Made by a program: the position numbers and the translations under genes. The notes below the pieces were generated by a model. The model was not told where the DNA came from, made no database searches, and saw nothing but the letters and a program-made list of their open reading frames with translations. A DNA stretch of 64,000 bases from CAWJKP01 sp963843465 (GTDB lineage Bacteria; Planctomycetota; Planctomycetia; Pirellulales; Thermoguttaceae): assembly GCA_963843465.1 (NCBI GenBank), contig CAWJKP010000003.1, forward strand, positions 1,116,001 through 1,180,000, given 5' to 3'. How positions within the stretch are numbered: position 1 is the first letter of the stretch; every line of letters starts with the position of its first letter. This document shows positions 17,799 to 25,912 of this stretch, one piece after another.

Positions 17799-19637
17799 TC
17801 ACTTCCGCCGCCGGAAGAAATCTCGCACCTCTTCCAGGGCCTTGCCCAGGGCCTCGACCTCGTCCTCGGAATTGTAGAGGTAGAAACTCGCCCGGGTGCT
17901 CGCCCCAATGGCATAGCGTTGGTGGAGCGGCATGGCGCAGTGGTGGCCCGCGCGGACGGCGATCCCCCGTTTGTCGAGTTCCGCGGCCACGTCGTGCGGA
18001 TGGGGGTGGCTGCCGGCAAAGGTGAAGCTGAGAAGTCCCGACCGGTAGTCCGGGCTTGGGCCGAGGATCTGTAGTCCTTCGACGGCCTGCAGCCGCTCGT
18101 AAGCCCGCTTCACCAGGCGACTTTCGTGCTCGGCGACGGCATCCAGGCCGATCGCCTGGAGGTAATCGATGGCCGCGCCCAGGCCGATGGCCGGGACGAT
18201 CGGCGGCGTGCCCGGCTCGAAACGGTCGGGGATCTCGCGGCTGGGGCGGTAAGAGGTCTCAAAGACTTCGTCGATCATGTGTCCCCCGCCCATGAAGGGC
18301 GGCATGGCTTCCAGCAGATCCCGCTTGCCGTAGAGCACGCCGACGCCCGTGGGCCCGAGCATCTTGTGACCGCTAAAGGCCAGGAAATCAAGGTCCAGGG
18401 CCGCCACGTCGGTCGGCTGGTGCGGCACGCTTTGGGCCCCGTCCACCAACACCAAGGCCCCGGCCTCGTGACTGCGGCGGACGATCCAATCGACCGGGTT
18501 GATCGTGCCCAGCACGTTGGAGACGGCCACCACCGCAACCAGCCGGGGACGCTCCTCCAGCAGCCGCGCGAAGGCTTCCCGATCGAGCCGGCCGTCATCG
18601 GTAATCGGCGCGCAGCGGATCACCGCCCCGCTCCGCTCGGCCAACTGGTGCCACGGGACGAGGTTGGCATGGTGTTCCATCTGGGTAACCAGGATGCGGT
18701 CGCCGGCCCGCACGTTGGCGTCGCCCCAGCTCCTCGCCACGAGGTTGATCGATTCGGTCGCGCCGCGGGTAAAGATGACCTGCTGGGGCGAAGGCGCGTG
18801 GATCAGGTCGGCCACCTTCTTGCGGGCCGCCTCGTACATCGCGGTCGACTCCTCGGCCAGGGTATGGATGCCGCGGTGTACGTTGGCGTAGTAGCCCTCA
18901 TAGGCCTCGACGATCGCCCGAATCACTTGCCGCGGCCGCTGCGTGGTTGCAGCGTTGTCGAGATAGACCAGCGGAACCTCGCCCTGGACCTTCCGCGCCA
19001 GGATGGGGAAATCGCCGCGATACCGCATTGCGTCCAGCCGCGGCGCTGATCGTGGCCAATGGCGAGCGGCGAGTGGCGAGTGAACCGGCTCCGGCGGCAG
19101 CGCCGGCTCCGCTGCCACCGGCGTGGCCGCCGGGGCTAAGGGGCGCGACGTTAGCCCCGGCGGCCACGCCGGTCCGCCGTCCCCCATCGCCCGTCCGCCG
19201 TCCGCCGTCCGCCGTTCCCCATCCCCCGTCCCCCGTCCGGCGTTCGCGGCGGAATCCACGGGGGAGAAGATCGCCGCCTGGAGCACCCGCCAGGGGAGCA
19301 GACAACACTTCTGCCGGTTGGGCGTCAGCTTGGCGCCGAAGAGCTTGAGCATGTCTTCGGCGGTGAAGTTCTTCACCTCTTCGACCGTCTTGCCGTCGAA
19401 CCGCTCGACCAGCATCGACGAGGCCGCCTGGCTGATACAGCAACCGCTGCCGTCAAAGTAGACCTCGCGGAACTTGCCGCCGTCGTCGATGTGCAGAGTC
19501 ATGCGGACCACATCGCCGCACAGCGGGTTACGGTCCTCGTGGACGTGTGTACAGTATTCGCAACTTCCCCTGTGGTAGGGGTCTTCGTAATGTTCCAGGA
19601 TCCGTTCCTGGACGATTTCGTCTTCGTCGATCGGCAT
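17799..19637 (-). CDS. SufU-SufS fusion: scaffold/transfer protein joined to cysteine desulfurase
   Basis: A 612-aa single frame. Residues 1-about 145 are SufU/IscU-like, with the zinc ligands of SufU: NPLCGD, SGCCIS and KCCLLPW. Residues about 208-612 are SufS, a PLP cysteine desulfurase, with the PLP lysine in SGHKMLGPTG and the catalytic cysteine in AGHHCAMPLH. SufU normally accepts the persulfide sulfur from SufS, so fusion makes donor and acceptor one chain for Fe-S assembly. The linker (about 146-207: GTGDGERRTADGG ... LAPAATPVAAEPALPP) is low-complexity. It is encoded by two inverted palindromic elements plus a GGACGGCGG-rich stretch. Separate genes are the common arrangement elsewhere. 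Confidence 0.92.
   Translation of the reverse strand: MPIDEDEIVQERILEHYEDPYHRGSCEYCTHVHEDRNPLCGDVVRMTLHIDDGGKFREVYFDGSGCCISQAASSMLVERFDGKTVEEVKNFTAEDMLKLFGAKLTPNRQKCCLLPWRVLQAAIFSPVDSAANAGRGTGDGERRTADGGRAMGDGGPAWPPGLTSRPLAPAATPVAAEPALPPEPVHSPLAARHWPRSAPRLDAMRYRGDFPILARKVQGEVPLVYLDNAATTQRPRQVIRAIVEAYEGYYANVHRGIHTLAEESTAMYEAARKKVADLIHAPSPQQVIFTRGATESINLVARSWGDANVRAGDRILVTQMEHHANLVPWHQLAERSGAVIRCAPITDDGRLDREAFARLLEERPRLVAVVAVSNVLGTINPVDWIVRRSHEAGALVLVDGAQSVPHQPTDVAALDLDFLAFSGHKMLGPTGVGVLYGKRDLLEAMPPFMGGGHMIDEVFETSYRPSREIPDRFEPGTPPIVPAIGLGAAIDYLQAIGLDAVAEHESRLVKRAYERLQAVEGLQILGPSPDYRSGLLSFTFAGSHPHPHDVAAELDKRGIAVRAGHHCAMPLHQRYAIGASTRASFYLYNSEDEVEALGKALEEVRDFFRRRK
19118..19172. repeat. Inverted pair of GC-rich palindromic elements inside sufU-sufS
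   Basis: Copies at 19118-19140 and 19150-19172 are reverse complements over 22 bp with a loop of about 11 bp. They form a near-perfect long hairpin inside the coding sequence. On the coding strand they encode PAWPPG and LAPAATP of the interdomain linker. Confidence 0.9.
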
Positions 19638-19755
19638 GATGCCCTCAGAGGGTGGTGAACCGGGAGACAGCCACCGGACTGCTCCCGCCCTTGCTCTATT
19701 CTATACGCCGGGTCGGCCGCGAGCGGAAGGGCAGCCTAGCGGGGCGAATGTGCTC

Positions 19756-19922
19756 GTAGGGTGGGACCAGGCCGCCTTGGCGGCCGCCGGCCCACCAGCA
19801 GTGGCCGGTGGTTAGTGGCTAGAAATGCTGGGCTCTGCTCGTTCCGACCATTGGCCGCTGACCATTAACCACTCTCCCCTGGTGGGCCGGCATCGCTGAG
19901 GCGAGTTTGTCCCACCCTACAC
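19756..19922. repeat. Composite inverted repeat, family C, locus 1
   Basis: The 430-bp gap between sufU-sufS and the next gene has no ORF. It starts GTAGGGTGGGACCAGG with an internal hairpin (GGCCGCC/GGCGGCC) and ends with TTGTCCCACCCTAC after a different internal hairpin (CGCTGAGGCG). Between the arms are GTGGCCGGTGGTTAGTGG and an inverted counterpart (CCGCTGACCATTAACCAC). Confidence 0.85.
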
Positions 19923-20070
19923 CCGCCGGGAGAGGGGACCCAAAAAGCTGATCTGTTGGCCCGGCGGGGATTTGGTAAACTACGGTCACTCTAGCGGTCG
20001 GGCTGCCTTGGTGGGGAGGCCCGACGGACGTGCCTCATCCTGGCTCACGACCCGTCCTCGAGGCGATCCC

Positions 20071-21156
20071 TTGAAGAGACTATTGCTTACGCTCGTTAAG
20101 GCCGGCCTGTCGTTAGCCATCGTGGCCTACCTGGTAGTCAACGCCCAACGGAACCGGGTCTTTGGCCAGTTGTTGGAACGGCCCAAGGACTGGTGGCTGC
20201 TGGCCGCCGCGACCCTCGCCTGTTTTTCGGCCGTGATGTTGACGATGATCCGCTGGTATTACCTGGTGCGGGTGCTGGGGATGCGGCTGGGTTTCCGGGA
20301 GTTGTTGAGGATCAGCTTCGTGGGCTACCTCTTCAACATGGCCCCTGCCGGGATCGTCGTCGGCGACCTGCTGAAGACGGTGATGCTCGCCCGGCACGAA
20401 AGGGGAGGCCGGGCAGAGGCCCTGGCCAGCGTGGTCATCGATCGCCTGATCGGACTGTACATGCTCTTTGTGATCTGCTCGGCGGCGATCCTGCTGCAAG
20501 GCTTTCTCCAGCGGCCGGACATCGTGGTCAGCCGCGTTTCGATCCACCTTATCTGCTGGTTCACGCTGGGCATCACCGGATTGGGAACGTTGGCCTTTGC
20601 CGCGTTGTTCGTGCCCGGCGTGACCAACGGGTCGTGGGTCCGCTGGCTCGAACAGCAACCCTGGGTGGGCCAGCTTCTGGCCCGGCTGGTCGGAGCCATC
20701 GGAGTGTACCGTCATCACCGCGGAGTATTGGCGCTGGCCGTGCTGATGACCCTGGGCGTCCATAGCTTATATACGCTCGGGATCTACCTGATAACCCGCG
20801 GCCTCTACGACCCGTATCCGCCGCTTTCCCTACAATTCGTCGATGCTCCCTTGGCAGCGGCGACGGGGGTCATTCCCTTGTTCGCGGGCCCCTTCGAGGC
20901 GGCGCTGGATCTGCTGTACGTGCTGGTTCCCTTGTCCGGCGGCGTACACATGGTGGCCGGGCAAGGTCTGGTCGTGGCCCTCGGCTATCGCATCGCCACG
21001 TTGGTGACGGCGGCCGTGGGCATGGTCTACTATTTCAGCGCGCGGCAGGAGTTCGCCGCAGTCCTCCACGAGGCCGAAGCGGCGGCCGACGACGAACATC
21101 CGGCCGGGGAAATCCCCTCTGGGCCGCTGGTCCATGCCGTGCAATCGGGGCCGTAG
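20071..21156 (+). CDS. YbhN/UPF0104-type integral membrane protein (lysyl-PG synthase TM-like)
   Basis: A TTG at 20071 with GAGG eight bases upstream (20060-20063) fits better than the first in-frame ATG/GTG, because upstream residues are polar and unlike the family. About 361 aa with seven to eight hydrophobic helices. It has the family pattern WWLLAAATLACFSAVMLTMIRWYYL, then FVGYLFNMAPAGIVVGDLLKTV, then ALASVVIDRLIGLY. This matches the transmembrane domain shared by MprF flippases and glycan/lipid transport proteins (PF03706). A likely role is lipid or glycolipid translocation, but the substrate cannot be read from sequence. The last about 25 residues are acidic. Confidence 0.85.
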   Translation: MKRLLLTLVKAGLSLAIVAYLVVNAQRNRVFGQLLERPKDWWLLAAATLACFSAVMLTMIRWYYLVRVLGMRLGFRELLRISFVGYLFNMAPAGIVVGDLLKTVMLARHERGGRAEALASVVIDRLIGLYMLFVICSAAILLQGFLQRPDIVVSRVSIHLICWFTLGITGLGTLAFAALFVPGVTNGSWVRWLEQQPWVGQLLARLVGAIGVYRHHRGVLALAVLMTLGVHSLYTLGIYLITRGLYDPYPPLSLQFVDAPLAAATGVIPLFAGPFEAALDLLYVLVPLSGGVHMVAGQGLVVALGYRIATLVTAAVGMVYYFSARQEFAAVLHEAEAAADDEHPAGEIPSGPLVHAVQSGP

Positions 21157-21250
21157 GGTGGGACCAGGCCGCCTCGGCGGCCGCAGGCCCACCGGAACAC
21201 GCACAAGTGGTGGGCCGGCGCTCGCTAACGCGAGCTTGTCCCACCCTACT
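21154..21250. repeat. Composite inverted repeat, family C, locus 2
   Basis: GTAGGGTGGGACCAGG opens and TTGTCCCACCCTAC closes a pair of different hairpins (GGCCGCC-type left, GCTCGC/GCGAGC right). It begins inside the stop codon of the upstream membrane-protein gene (the TAG of GTAG). Confidence 0.85.
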
Positions 21251-21286
21251 TGCTTTCACCCGCCCCTTATGCCGAGGTGCGACCCC

Positions 21287-21308
21287 GTTATGCTAAAGCA
21301 TAACCTAC
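21287..21308. repeat. REP unit, family A, locus 2
   Basis: A single perfect unit (GTTATGCT/AGCATAAC arms, ending CTAC). It encodes VGYALA and the TAA stop of the minus-strand amidinohydrolase gene. Confidence 0.9.
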
Positions 21309-22130
21309 AGGTTTCCAGGGGGCCGCTTCTTCGCCGTCCAGACGCAGCGTCAGGCATTTGGCACTACCGCCGGCCTTGACGAACTCATCCAGCGGCGTCT
21401 GGCGCGGGACGAAGCCGCGATCGGCCAGTTGGCGCTCCAGGGCCGGGCAACCGGTGTTGGTGATCACCGCGCGGCCCACCACCACGGCGTTGCAGGCAAA
21501 CCTCCGCGACTCGGACTCCTCGACCGGGATCAGCTCCGGGATCAGCGACTCGATCGCCCGCCGGCCGTACTCGTCGAAGGCCGGCGGAAACCAGACGGCC
21601 ACGCCCGCAGCCAGCGGGCAGAAACACGTATCCAGATGGTAGTAGTAGGGGTTGACCAGCTCTAGCGGAATCACTCGGCGGCCCAGCTCGCGGCCGATCT
21701 GCTGATGCCCGCGGATATCGCTGCGGATGCGGTAGCCGGCAAACAGCGTCTCGCCGCAGAACAGGGCATCGCCTGCCCCTTCGAAGTAGAGACCCGGCGG
21801 CGGTCGGCGGATCTCGAAACCGTGTTGAGAAAGCCACGCTTCGTTGTAGGGCTCCTCTCCTTGCCGTTGCGGGTGGCGGAAACGGGAGAGCACGGCCACG
21901 CGGCGGTCGATCATCGCGGCGTTGGCCGTGAAGACCAGGTCCGGCAGACCCCGCACGGGCGCCAGGCAGTGGACGGCGGCCCCCTCTTGCTCCAACAATT
22001 CCTTGAGGTCTCGCCACTGGGTCATCGCCCGGCCCGGATCGCTGGGCCGCGCGCGGCACATCCAGGGATTGATCTCGTAGTCAATCTCGTAGTAGTCCGG
22101 CGGACACATCAGGATTTGTGCAGAGCCCAT
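21288..22130 (-). CDS. DDAH / arginine-deiminase-type amidinohydrolase
   Basis: Starting at ATG 22130 (MGSAQILMCPPDYYEIDYEI), a 280-residue protein of the pentein fold. Substrate and catalytic motifs are present: DLVFTANAAM, FEGAGDALF, the catalytic His in YYYHLDTCFCPL and the catalytic Cys in GGSAKCLTLRL. It would hydrolyse a guanidino or related C-N bond of an arginine derivative (dimethylarginine, or possibly arginine/N-succinylarginine); the substrate is uncertain. The last six residues (VGYALA) and the stop come from a REP unit, so the native C-terminus was probably shortened or extended by insertion. It lies 84 bp downstream of the acetyltransferase gene on the same strand. Confidence 0.88.
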   Translation of the reverse strand: MGSAQILMCPPDYYEIDYEINPWMCRARPSDPGRAMTQWRDLKELLEQEGAAVHCLAPVRGLPDLVFTANAAMIDRRVAVLSRFRHPQRQGEEPYNEAWLSQHGFEIRRPPPGLYFEGAGDALFCGETLFAGYRIRSDIRGHQQIGRELGRRVIPLELVNPYYYHLDTCFCPLAAGVAVWFPPAFDEYGRRAIESLIPELIPVEESESRRFACNAVVVGRAVITNTGCPALERQLADRGFVPRQTPLDEFVKAGGSAKCLTLRLDGEEAAPWKPVGYALA

Positions 22131-22214
22131 GGGCAATTCTCGGAAGGATGAGGGAGGACGGAGGAAGGATGAGAGATCTGTATCCCCCGTCCCTCCGCCT
22201 TTGTCCCTCATCCT

Positions 22215-22787
22215 TCATCCTTCCTCTTTCATCCTTTCGTAAGCCGGCCGCGTGAGCAAGTAGCGGATCGCTCGCCACTCGGGGCCTTCACCGACGTACT
22301 GAAAGCCGAGTTTCTCCAGCAGCCGGATCGACGGGCGCAGCTCCGGGTAGGTGGTCGCGGCGACGCAAGACAGCTCGGCACGGGCGAAGGCCCAGGCCAA
22401 CAGGCCAGCGACGGCTTCGCTCCCATAGCCGCGGTTCTGGTAGCCGGTCAATACCGAGTAGCTGATCTCGACCAGGCCGTCCGCGCCGGGCGGGCCCTTG
22501 AAGCCGCAGTTGCCGATCAGCACCGGCCCCGACCCGCCATCGTCCTTGAGAATCATGTACCAGGCCAGCCAGCCCTGGGAGAGATCCGGCTCGCTTTCCA
22601 ACCGTGCCTGGAAGATCGGCACCGCGCCGGCGAGGATCTCCGGCGGCCACTCTTCGGGAACGCGGGCGCCCAGGGAACTCTCGAACCGCGGCCGATCGTC
22701 CAGTTCCAGGCCGATCATCGCCGCCGTGGCGCTGCGCAGCGCCAGCCGCGCCAGCTCGATCCGCCTCTCCTGCGGTTGGTCGTTCAT
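22215..22787 (-). CDS. GNAT-family N-acetyltransferase
   Basis: A 190-aa protein of RimJ/RimL type. The acetyl-CoA-binding region is GLVEISYSVLTGYQNRGYGSEAVAGLLAWA (motif A, Q/R-x-x-G-x-G/S), with WLAWYMILKDDGGSGPVLIGNCGFKG before it and SIRLLEKLGFQYVGEGPEWRAIRYLL after it. The gene probably shares a transcript with the amidinohydrolase downstream. The gap between them (22131-22214) is a purine/pyrimidine-rich low-complexity stretch (TCATCCTTC repeats). The substrate is unknown. Confidence 0.88.
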   Translation of the reverse strand: MNDQPQERRIELARLALRSATAAMIGLELDDRPRFESSLGARVPEEWPPEILAGAVPIFQARLESEPDLSQGWLAWYMILKDDGGSGPVLIGNCGFKGPPGADGLVEISYSVLTGYQNRGYGSEAVAGLLAWAFARAELSCVAATTYPELRPSIRLLEKLGFQYVGEGPEWRAIRYLLTRPAYERMKEEG

Positions 22788-22822
22788 CGCCGCTGCCTTG
22801 TTTCATTCATTGAACGCCACGG

Positions 22823-22920
22823 GTAGGGCGGGACAAGCTCGCCAAAGCGAGCGCCGGCCCACCATCGCTGCCGGGTCTTGGTGGGCCGGTGGCCGCCAGG
22901 GCGGCCTTGTCCCACCCTCC
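22823..22920. repeat. Composite inverted repeat, family C, locus 3
   Basis: The left arm GTAGGGCGGGACAAGCTCGCC has the GCTCGC/GCGAGC hairpin and the right arm has the GGCCGCC-type hairpin ending TTGTCCCACCC. The order of the two hairpins is opposite to that at 21154, i.e. the whole element is inverted. It is directly followed by a family A REP unit. Confidence 0.85.
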
Positions 22921-22921
22921 T

Positions 22922-22943
22922 GTTATGCTAAAGCATAACCTAC
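22922..22943. repeat. REP unit, family A, locus 3
   Basis: A perfect single unit ending CTAC, one base from the stop codon (22945-22947) of the M28 peptidase gene. Confidence 0.9.
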
Positions 22944-22944
22944 G

Positions 22945-24264
22945 TCACGCCGCGCGGCGAAGCGGGACGGCGTCGACGCGCAGCTCGACCGTGCGCAGCT
23001 TGCCGCTCCGCTCGATCCGCAGCTTGATCGGCCCGGGAAGCGTGCGGGCCAGCTCGGCGAACTCGGCGTCGCCGGCGAAATCGCGGCCGCCGATCTGATA
23101 GACGCGATCGCCGGGCAACAGGCCGGCCAGCGCAGCGGGCGAGCCGGCGGCGACCGCCGTGATGATCGCCACGCCGGGCTCGGCCTCGTCCTGCCGCCAG
23201 GCAATGCCGACTCGCAAGGGCTTGTCGGTCGGGGACACGACCAACGGCGCGGGCTGTGCCGGTGGCTCCTGCCTCTCCTCCCGGCAAGCCGGGCGAAAAA
23301 CCGGCCGGGCGTCGCGGTTCGCCAGATCGTAGACCAGGGCCAGCAACAGCCGGTCGATCCGCTTCATGCCCGCTGCGTTGATCTTCGAGGCCACGTCGCT
23401 GGGCCGATGGTAGTCCTCGTGCAGGCCGGTGTGCAGCATCAGCACCGGAACGTTTTTCACGAGGAACGAGTAGTGATCCGCGTTGGGCTGTATCAGCCAG
23501 GGAAACTCCAGCGACAACCCTTCGTCATTGTCTTGCGACACCAGCTTCCGCAGCCCGGCCGACGAACGGCTGCCGATCATGGTAAGCCGCTCGTCGCGCA
23601 GCCGGCCGACCATGTCCAGGTTGATCATCAAAACCACGCGCTCCAAGGGGATCGTGGGGTGGGCCACCCAGCGCTTGGAGCCTAAGAGGCCCTTTTCCTC
23701 CGCGTCCCAGAAGACGAACAACACCGACCGCCGCGGGGGCTCGGGCAGCCGGACCAGGGCCTGGATCAGTTCCAGCACGGCGGTCGTGCCGCTGGCGTTG
23801 TCGTCGGCGCCGGGATGGATCAGGCCGACCTGCCCTCGGCTGTTCTGGGGCGTGCCGTATCCAAGGTGGTCGTAATGGGCCCCCACGACGATCACCTGCT
23901 GCTTCAGGCCAGAGTCGCTGCCCTCCAGCAGGATGAGGATGTTGCGGAAGTTCTGGCCGAACGGTTGAAAGACCTGGCCGTTGTCGCCGGCCGGGCGCAG
24001 GGGGAGTTTCGAGAGCCGGCCCTGGAGGAAATCGCCCGCCGTCCGGCCTCCGCGGCTTCCCGCCTCGCGGCCTTCCAGCGCGTCCTGGGCCAGGTAATTG
24101 ACCACGCCCTGCATTTCCTGGGCGTCGATCGAATCCAGCGCCGCGTGGTAGCCGGCGTTGGCCTCGGCCGCCACCATTCTCCCGGCCCATAGCCCGCAGC
24201 CAACCACCGCCGCCAGAAGGATCGCAACGGGACGGATACGCCGGGTCGGGGTAGATCGGAGCAT
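22945..24264 (-). CDS. Secreted M28-family zinc aminopeptidase with C-terminal PDZ domain
   Basis: A 439-aa protein. Signal peptide residues about 1-33 (PVAILLAAVVGCGLWAGRMVAAEA). The M28 domain has all metal and catalytic residues: AHYDHLG, GADDNASG, DAEEKGLLGS, NLDMVGR and LHTGLHEDYH. A PDZ domain occupies about residues 350-430 (LRVGIAWRQDEAEPGVAIITAV ... GLLPGDRVYQIGGRDF). It should act in the periplasm as a di-zinc aminopeptidase. It is divergent from trpB2 across 118 bp that hold a REPIN doublet. Confidence 0.92.
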   Translation of the reverse strand: MLRSTPTRRIRPVAILLAAVVGCGLWAGRMVAAEANAGYHAALDSIDAQEMQGVVNYLAQDALEGREAGSRGGRTAGDFLQGRLSKLPLRPAGDNGQVFQPFGQNFRNILILLEGSDSGLKQQVIVVGAHYDHLGYGTPQNSRGQVGLIHPGADDNASGTTAVLELIQALVRLPEPPRRSVLFVFWDAEEKGLLGSKRWVAHPTIPLERVVLMINLDMVGRLRDERLTMIGSRSSAGLRKLVSQDNDEGLSLEFPWLIQPNADHYSFLVKNVPVLMLHTGLHEDYHRPSDVASKINAAGMKRIDRLLLALVYDLANRDARPVFRPACREERQEPPAQPAPLVVSPTDKPLRVGIAWRQDEAEPGVAIITAVAAGSPAALAGLLPGDRVYQIGGRDFAGDAEFAELARTLPGPIKLRIERSGKLRTVELRVDAVPLRRAA

Positions 24265-24297
24265 GGGAAGTCACTCACTCGCTGGGACAATAACGGC

Positions 24298-24350
24298 TAG
24301 GTTATGCTTCAGCATAACAGCCGGAAGCGTTATGCTGAAGCATAACCTAC
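24298..24350. repeat. REPIN-like doublet, family A, locus 4
   Basis: Inverted units at 24298-24318 and 24329-24350, ten bp apart, in the intergenic region shared by the divergent M28 peptidase and trpB2 genes. The first lacks the outermost G of GTAG. Confidence 0.9.
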
Positions 24351-24382
24351 TTCTTTGTCGTCTTCCTACCCGAGAGTCCCCC

Positions 24383-25741
24383 ATGAAGAACTCCAAACGG
24401 ATCCACCTCAACCAGGGCGAGTTGCCCAACGCCTGGTACAACCTCCAGGCCGATCTGCCCGAGCCGCTTCCCCCGCCGCTGCACCCGGGTACGAAGCAGC
24501 CGCTGGGGCCGGCCGACTTGGAGCCGATTTTCGCCAAGGAGCTGATCCGCCAGGAAGTGAGCCAGGAGCGCTGGATCGAGATCCCCGAAGAGGTCCGTCG
24601 CGTCTACCGTCTCTGGCGGCCGACGCCCCTGGTGCGGGCCACGGAGCTGGAGAAGGCCCTCAAGACCCCGGCCCGAATCTACTACAAGGACGAGAGCGTC
24701 AGCCCGCCGGGCAGCCACAAGCCCAACACGGCGGTGCCCCAGGTCTACTACAACAAGAAGGAAGGCACCAACCGGCTCTCCACCGAGACCGGGGCCGGTC
24801 AGTGGGGCAGCTCGCTGGCCTTCGCCTGCACGTTGTTCGACGTGGAGTGCAAGGTCTTCATGGTCAAGGTGAGCTATGAGCAGAAGCCCTATCGCCGTTC
24901 GATGATGCACCTCTGGGGCGCCACGGTGGTCGCCAGCCCCTCGGCGGAGACCGAGGCCGGCCGCAGCATCCTGGCCGCCGATCCCGACTGCCCGGGCACG
25001 CTGGGCATCGCCATCAGCGAGGCCGTGGAATCGGCCGTCCGCACGCCCCAGACCAAGTACACCCTGGGCAGCGTGTTGAACCACGTGATGCTCCACCAGA
25101 CCGTGATCGGCCTGGAGGCCGAGAAGCAGATGCAGCTTGCCGACGACTTCCCTGACGTGGTGATCGGCTGCGTCGGCGGCGGCAGCAACTTCGCCGGACT
25201 GGCATTCCCCTTCCTTCGCCACCGCCTCCAGGGCAAGCCACTGCGGTTCATCGCCGCCGAGCCCAAGGCCTGTCCCACGGTCACCCGCGGCCAATACCGC
25301 TACGACTTCGGCGACACTACCAAGCTGACCCCGCTGATCAAGATGTACACCTTGGGGCACAGCTTCGTTCCGCCGGGCATCCACGCCGGCGGCCTGCGCT
25401 ACCACGGCATGGCGCCGATGGTCAGCCTGGGCGTGAAGCTGGGACTGATCGAGCCGACCTCGTTTCATCAAATCGAGTGTTTCCAGGCCGCCCGGCTCTT
25501 CGCCCAGACCGAGGGCACGATCCCCGCTCCCGAGACCTCGCACGCGATCCGCGCCGCGGTCAACGAGGCGATCCGCTGCCGCGAGACGGGCCAGGAGGAG
25601 TGCATCCTCTTCAACTTCAGCGGCCACGGACTGTGCGACCTGTCCAGCTACGACAAGTTCCTCAGCGGCAAGCTCGACGACTTCGAGTACCCGCAGGAAC
25701 GCATCGCCGAGGCCATCGCGGAGCTGCCGGTGATCGAGTAG
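24383..25741 (+). CDS. trpB2: Tryptophan synthase beta-like protein, TrpB2 type
   Basis: A 452-aa PLP enzyme. The ATG at 24383 gives MKNSKRIHLNQGELPNAWYN, the N-terminus characteristic of the TrpB2 (COG1350) subfamily; the longer upstream frame runs through the REP doublet. The PLP lysine lies in PPGSHKPNTA. The phosphate-binding Gly loop is CVGGGSNFAG. The TrpB2-type insertion (PRIYYKDESVSP, ETGAGQWGSSL) is present. It condenses indole (or a related nucleophile) with serine. No trpA or trp operon genes are adjacent, consistent with TrpB2 acting alone as an indole-salvage or phosphoserine-using enzyme. Confidence 0.93.
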   Translation: MKNSKRIHLNQGELPNAWYNLQADLPEPLPPPLHPGTKQPLGPADLEPIFAKELIRQEVSQERWIEIPEEVRRVYRLWRPTPLVRATELEKALKTPARIYYKDESVSPPGSHKPNTAVPQVYYNKKEGTNRLSTETGAGQWGSSLAFACTLFDVECKVFMVKVSYEQKPYRRSMMHLWGATVVASPSAETEAGRSILAADPDCPGTLGIAISEAVESAVRTPQTKYTLGSVLNHVMLHQTVIGLEAEKQMQLADDFPDVVIGCVGGGSNFAGLAFPFLRHRLQGKPLRFIAAEPKACPTVTRGQYRYDFGDTTKLTPLIKMYTLGHSFVPPGIHAGGLRYHGMAPMVSLGVKLGLIEPTSFHQIECFQAARLFAQTEGTIPAPETSHAIRAAVNEAIRCRETGQEECILFNFSGHGLCDLSSYDKFLSGKLDDFEYPQERIAEAIAELPVIE

Positions 25742-25912
25742 GTCGCGTAAGAGGATGTCGAAGGTTCAGCAATTGACCACAAAGGGCACGAAAACTACTC
25801 GCAAGCGTAGGGTCGGGTCATGCAAGTCGAGGGTGCCATCCGCCCGATAGGCGATGGGTCAGTTCGGCCGCCGCCTTATCCACTTTGTGCCCTTTGTGGT
25901 TTGTTGCGTTGC
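25742..25912. repeat. Inverted repeat flanking an intergenic region
   Basis: ACCACAAAGGGCAC (about 25777-25790) and its reverse complement GTGCCCTTTGTGGT (about 25888-25901) flank about 100 bp between two convergent genes. No ORF or RNA is recognised. Confidence 0.65.

Noticed and set aside
17803..18019. N-terminal extension of the glnE frame into sufU-sufS
   Set aside because: The residues are an out-of-frame reading of SufS. The real GlnE N-terminus is in the other frame, which joins after the apparent frameshift at 16705.
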